From: Gammaproteobacteria bacterium
GTDB taxonomy: Bacteria; Pseudomonadota; Gammaproteobacteria; JAPPPA01
Length of the DNA: 18,135 nucleotides
NCBI GenBank assembly: GCA_028817755.1
Contig: JAPPPA010000007.1
Span: forward strand, 1-18,135
Direction of reading: 5' to 3'
The notes under the pieces are model-generated. The model was given only the letters and a program-made list of their open reading frames with translations. It did no database searches and was not told the DNA's origin. The position numbers were made by a program, and so were the translations under genes. Shown here piece after piece: positions 15,025 to 18,135 of this stretch. Each line of letters begins with the position of its first letter. The stretch's first letter is position 1.

Positions 15025-15992
15025 TAACCAATACCTCGCTGTCGCCATACGCCATTACGCACGACCAATAGCCACAGAAAGAAAGGTGCACCAACTAAAG
15101 CGGTAATAACGCCAATCGGCAACTCTGCCGGAGAAATGATTGTGCGTGCCAAGGTATCCGCCAATAGCAAGAAACTAGCGCCACAAGGCAGAGCAAGCGC
15201 CAACAACGGCACATGCGCAGGGCCGCGCCAGAGCCTCAACATATGCGGCACAACCAGTCCCACAAAGCCAATCATGCCGGTAAACGCGACGACTATTCCC
15301 GCCACTAAGGCAACTGAAATAAGTAGCTGTCGTTTAACTGCAGTAATACCTACGCCAGCGCTGTGAGCAGCCTCATCTCCTAGCGCCATGAAATCCAATT
15401 GACGAGCCAACCTGAACCACAGCAGTGCAGCCATGGCGAGGGCCACACTAATAACCGTCAGCGACGCAGGCGTGGCACGCGCCAAACTTCCTAAATTCCA
15501 GAACAACAGTTCACGCGTAGCTAAAGGGTCAGCTACCACCAACAATGCCCCGACTATCGCCATAGCCAAAGCATTCAGGGCTAAGCCACATAGCACAACG
15601 GCCGTGTTTTCCTGCCAGCCAAAACGCTCACTAAGCAATAAAATCAAGGCCGAAAAACCTAGGGCACCTGCCGCTGCACCAAAGGGCAATATCCATGTTA
15701 GGTCGATATCCGGCCATAGCAGTCGCGCCGGTAACACCACACAAGCCGCACCTGCCGCCGCGCCCGCACTAATCCCTAGCAAGCCCGGTTCTGCCAATGG
15801 GTTACGCAACAAGCCCTGCAACATCACACCTGCCGCGGCTAAGGCGGCGCCAACTAGCACCGCCATTAATACACGCGGAAAACGGATTTCCCACAACACC
15901 AAGCTATCTGTAGACCAAGCAAAACCGGAGGCGCCGAGCGATAACGCTAGCGGAATAAGTAACAGTAAAAACAGCCAAGGAAGTAAACGCAT
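15024..15992 (-). CDS. FecCD-family ABC importer permease
   Basis: Membrane subunit of a type II importer for iron-siderophore, haem or vitamin B12, 322 residues with about nine or ten membrane segments; the first spans about residues 4-22. Family landmarks are RNPLAEPGLLGISAGA (63-78), FWNLGSL (164-170), GFVGLVVPHMLR (242-253) and LPIGVITALVGAPFF (291-305). It starts at the ATG at 15992, with no clear ribosome binding site. A terminator for the upstream gene ends only about 15 bases before it, leaving little room for a promoter. No substrate-binding protein gene is in the window. The cobalamin or haem reading rests on family resemblance. Confidence 0.92.
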   Translation of the reverse strand: MRLLPWLFLLLLIPLALSLGASGFAWSTDSLVLWEIRFPRVLMAVLVGAALAAAGVMLQGLLRNPLAEPGLLGISAGAAAGAACVVLPARLLWPDIDLTWILPFGAAAGALGFSALILLLSERFGWQENTAVVLCGLALNALAMAIVGALLVVADPLATRELLFWNLGSLARATPASLTVISVALAMAALLWFRLARQLDFMALGDEAAHSAGVGITAVKRQLLISVALVAGIVVAFTGMIGFVGLVVPHMLRLWRGPAHVPLLALALPCGASFLLLADTLARTIISPAELPIGVITALVGAPFFLWLLVVRNGVWRQRGIG

Positions 15993-16006
15993 AAACGCAG
16001 TGTGCT

Positions 16007-16038
16007 AAAAAAGAAAAGGCCCAGCAATGCTGGGCCTT
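16007..16038 (-). terminator. Rho-independent terminator after the second hydrolase
   Basis: A 10-bp stem, AAGGCCCAGC (16016-16025) with GCTGGGCCTT (16029-16038), closes a 3-base loop. On the minus strand it is followed by a T-rich run, TTTTCTTTTTT (16007-16017). It ends transcription of the gene at 16061-18135 and lies directly before the permease start. Confidence 0.9.
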
Positions 16039-16060
16039 GATTTAAGTATTAGTTTTTTCG

Positions 16061-18135
16061 CTACTGCGCTTCAACCACGTAGCTCGGTACGTTAGTTGGC
16101 GCATTCTCGGCTGTGGTATTTACCAGCGGCAGCTCTACCGTACCGGTAATAGTTACCTGACTTGGTGTTGCCGCTGCCATCCCTAAGAATGCATAGTTAC
16201 CAGCATAAAGCGCCAAGCCAACAGTGTCTCCGGGATGTAAGCGAGCACTCACGCCAAACAACCGGCCTTGAGGGTCAGCAGTAGAACTGTTATTGACCAC
16301 ATCCGTACCCGTACCACGCATGGTTTGTGGGTGGTAACCCGCACCTAATGGGTAATAACCACCTAAGTTCGCATCGCCCGGGAACATACGCGGGTTGAGC
16401 TTAGGAAAGTCACTGGTGCTTGGAGGCAGCTCTTGAGCCGCAGCCGCGGCAGCTGAAGATGGGAATACGCGAATAGGCGCCGCTTGGAAGTGCAGCAACT
16501 CTTCCGGATTGGAAGCGTCGCAGTTCGTTGGGCTGTTATTGCCGTCAAACTGCGTGTCGTCTGGATCTAGGTTACAACGCTTCACATAAACACCCGCGTA
16601 AACAATGTCATCCACGGCTGTATTAGGCCGGTCAACCGTAAGGTGAACCAATGGAATACCTGCCAATACCTCACCATTTGGATCCGTAGCCGTATACAAC
16701 TCAGCGGGGGTAATTTGCGGTGTGGCCGCGGCGGTCGTACCGGTAATCACGGTGACACCTGCAGGCATATTGAAAGGTGCCAATTCAGCACTTTGCGCAT
16801 CTAAATACTGGCTATGACCTAGCGGCGCACTGGCTACCGAATCAAACACCACGCCTTCGCGAGACCACTGGTAACCCACATCGGCATCATTGGTGCCGTT
16901 ATAGAACGGGTCCGACTCATCTAGTGTGAGGTCTGGGTCAGCATTGGTCTGAGTAATACATACTGTTGGGAAATGCGTTTCCGGGAAAGCTGTAACCGTC
17001 GCCTCAGCTTGAGAGCCATCTGGCAACAAGCGTTGGCGCGTGTGAAAGTTCATCCACTGCTGTAACACTTCTACCATGTTGTAACGAACCGGGTTGCCAT
17101 CGCCATCCACACCACAGTGGACGATCTCGTCTAGATACATGGCTTGGTTTTGGCCCGCGTACTGACGAGGAATGGCACTTGGTGGCAGAGGATTATTCGC
17201 ATCGTTCGGGAATGGATGGCCCGAGGTTTGCTGTAGTAGACGCACATCGGCAATGCCTGCATCTTCAAAACAGCGGGCATTGTCATAACCTTCGTTGTAG
17301 TTGAACAAGGTGTCGCCGTAGCCCTGAATCATAAATAAGTTGGCACGCGGAGCGCGCCGTGTAACCGTCATATGCACTGGGGTTTCTGATGCAGTGGCCG
17401 CTTGCAACGATTCAGGATCCTGGTGCACGTCAGCGTTGCTACCAGCGTTGTACTTACCGCTGTAATAACCCTGATTGTCGTTACACCATGCCGCTGGCCC
17501 CTTTGAGCCTAACTGACGCGCATTACTCACTGATACTTGGTGATCTTTGTTGTGCGGGTTGTCATCCGGTTGGGTATTTGCACCGTTAGATTCCGTACGC
17601 GCTTGCGTTAACAACTCGGGTAGCGGCTCACCGTTACCACCGCCAAGACCGGGACTGGTGCCAGCAAACTGGTTCATCACCTCAATCCAGAGGAATTTAG
17701 GCGTGTCGTTAGGATGTAGAGAAAAACGTAAATCATGCCAAGTACCCATTGGCATGATGGCATCTACACGCGTATCAATACTTTGCGCCAAGAACTGGAA
17801 GCCGCCGCCGTAGCTATAACCCACTGTAGCAAGCGATACGTCATCGTCGTAGTCGTCCAAACGCGTACCATCGTCAGTCGCAATAAGTGACGCACCCCAG
17901 TTATTTTCACCGTTGAATGCAGTCGCACAATTATTGGCATCGACCTCGTTGTTTTGAGCGGCTGTGGCAGCCTCTAACGGCGCATCGGCACGCAGGTGAC
18001 AGATTGCCCAGTCCACTAAGCGAATGAAATCAAAGCCTTCTAGGTTTGGTGACAAAATACCAATACTGTCACCGCTCACCTCGTTATCTTTGCTGCCAGA
18101 TTGGTTAGAACCACCAAAGCCACGTTGAGTGTAGC
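16061..18135 (-). CDS. CocE/S15-type alpha/beta hydrolase, 5' end outside the window
   Basis: A large predicted exported hydrolase; the frame runs open to the right edge, so the N-terminus and signal peptide are missing. A GTG at 18079 is an internal codon, not a start: the residues before it (YTQRGFGGSNQSG) continue the family pattern, aligning with FDQRGWGESG of the lipoprotein at 11459. Expected catalytic residues are Ser in GYSYGGG (codon 17813-17815), Asp in QGYGD (17312-17314) and His in TSGH (17216-17218). TWHDLRFSLHP matches the first hydrolase. Long Asn/Gly/Asp-rich loops lie between the Ser and Asp, and the C-terminal beta domain is about twice as complex as in its relative. The stop is TAG at 16061. 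Confidence 0.87.
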   Translation of the reverse strand, partial: YTQRGFGGSNQSGSKDNEVSGDSIGILSPNLEGFDFIRLVDWAICHLRADAPLEAATAAQNNEVDANNCATAFNGENNWGASLIATDDGTRLDDYDDDVSLATVGYSYGGGFQFLAQSIDTRVDAIMPMGTWHDLRFSLHPNDTPKFLWIEVMNQFAGTSPGLGGGNGEPLPELLTQARTESNGANTQPDDNPHNKDHQVSVSNARQLGSKGPAAWCNDNQGYYSGKYNAGSNADVHQDPESLQAATASETPVHMTVTRRAPRANLFMIQGYGDTLFNYNEGYDNARCFEDAGIADVRLLQQTSGHPFPNDANNPLPPSAIPRQYAGQNQAMYLDEIVHCGVDGDGNPVRYNMVEVLQQWMNFHTRQRLLPDGSQAEATVTAFPETHFPTVCITQTNADPDLTLDESDPFYNGTNDADVGYQWSREGVVFDSVASAPLGHSQYLDAQSAELAPFNMPAGVTVITGTTAAATPQITPAELYTATDPNGEVLAGIPLVHLTVDRPNTAVDDIVYAGVYVKRCNLDPDDTQFDGNNSPTNCDASNPEELLHFQAAPIRVFPSSAAAAAAQELPPSTSDFPKLNPRMFPGDANLGGYYPLGAGYHPQTMRGTGTDVVNNSSTADPQGRLFGVSARLHPGDTVGLALYAGNYAFLGMAAATPSQVTITGTVELPLVNTTAENAPTNVPSYVVEAQ

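Noticed and set aside
15433..16008. A 191-codon open frame antisense to the permease gene
   Set aside because: It lacks a recognisable domain and mirrors the low stop frequency opposite an Ala/Leu-rich membrane protein; the permease frame has clear family motifs.
15993..16060. A cobalamin riboswitch before the FecCD-type permease
   Set aside because: Only 68 bases separate it from the upstream gene, filled mostly by a terminator; there is no space for the roughly 200-base element and no B12-box-like sequence.

Overview
The window looks like chromosomal DNA from a gammaproteobacterium with mid-range GC content, perhaps a marine lineage near Cellvibrionales or Oceanospirillales (lineage is inferred, low confidence). 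Support comes from an Azotobacter/Pseudomonas-type rhodanese, a SUF operon led by an Rrf2 regulator, and close matches to Escherichia coli PurT, SufB and SufC. I see no insertion sequence, phage gene, tRNA, rRNA or CRISPR array.

Layout. (1) 1-990: a LysR-type regulator behind an ATC-N9-GAT box. (2) 977-3294, minus strand: purT, then a small secreted DUF2147 protein, then msrA, whose end overlaps the regulator's end. purT carries an in-frame TGA, and the reading frame continues past it for 40 family-matching codons to the normal stop. (3) 3412-4988, plus strand: a two-domain rhodanese, a 260-base gap with two inverted repeats and a promoter, and a small exported protein of unknown function. 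(4) 5023-11257, minus strand: an Fe-S cluster operon in the order Rrf2 regulator, sufB, sufC, sufD, sufS, sufT. A Rieske ferredoxin gene follows beyond a long hairpin element. A strong operator overlaps the promoter of the regulator. (5) 11459-18135: two related CocE/S15-type exported hydrolases. The first is a lipoprotein on the plus strand; the second is on the minus strand and cut by the window edge. Between them lies a minus-strand unit of FecCD-type permease, its ABC ATPase, and transaldolase.

How the genes fit together. The core is the SUF machine. SufS takes sulfur from cysteine, SufBCD builds clusters, SufT helps maturation, and the Rrf2 regulator probably senses cluster supply and represses its own operon. 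No sufE, sufU or sufA lies in the operon. Nearby sulfur and redox genes (rhodanese, MsrA, Rieske ferredoxin) fit the theme, but a functional link is inference.

The items most worth checking are the interrupted purT, the operator-promoter overlap upstream of the suf operon, the hairpin element before the Rieske gene, the pair of divergent S15-like hydrolases (one with a leucine-rich insert), and the ABC importer genes without a visible binding protein. I did not find a convincing wholly new system.
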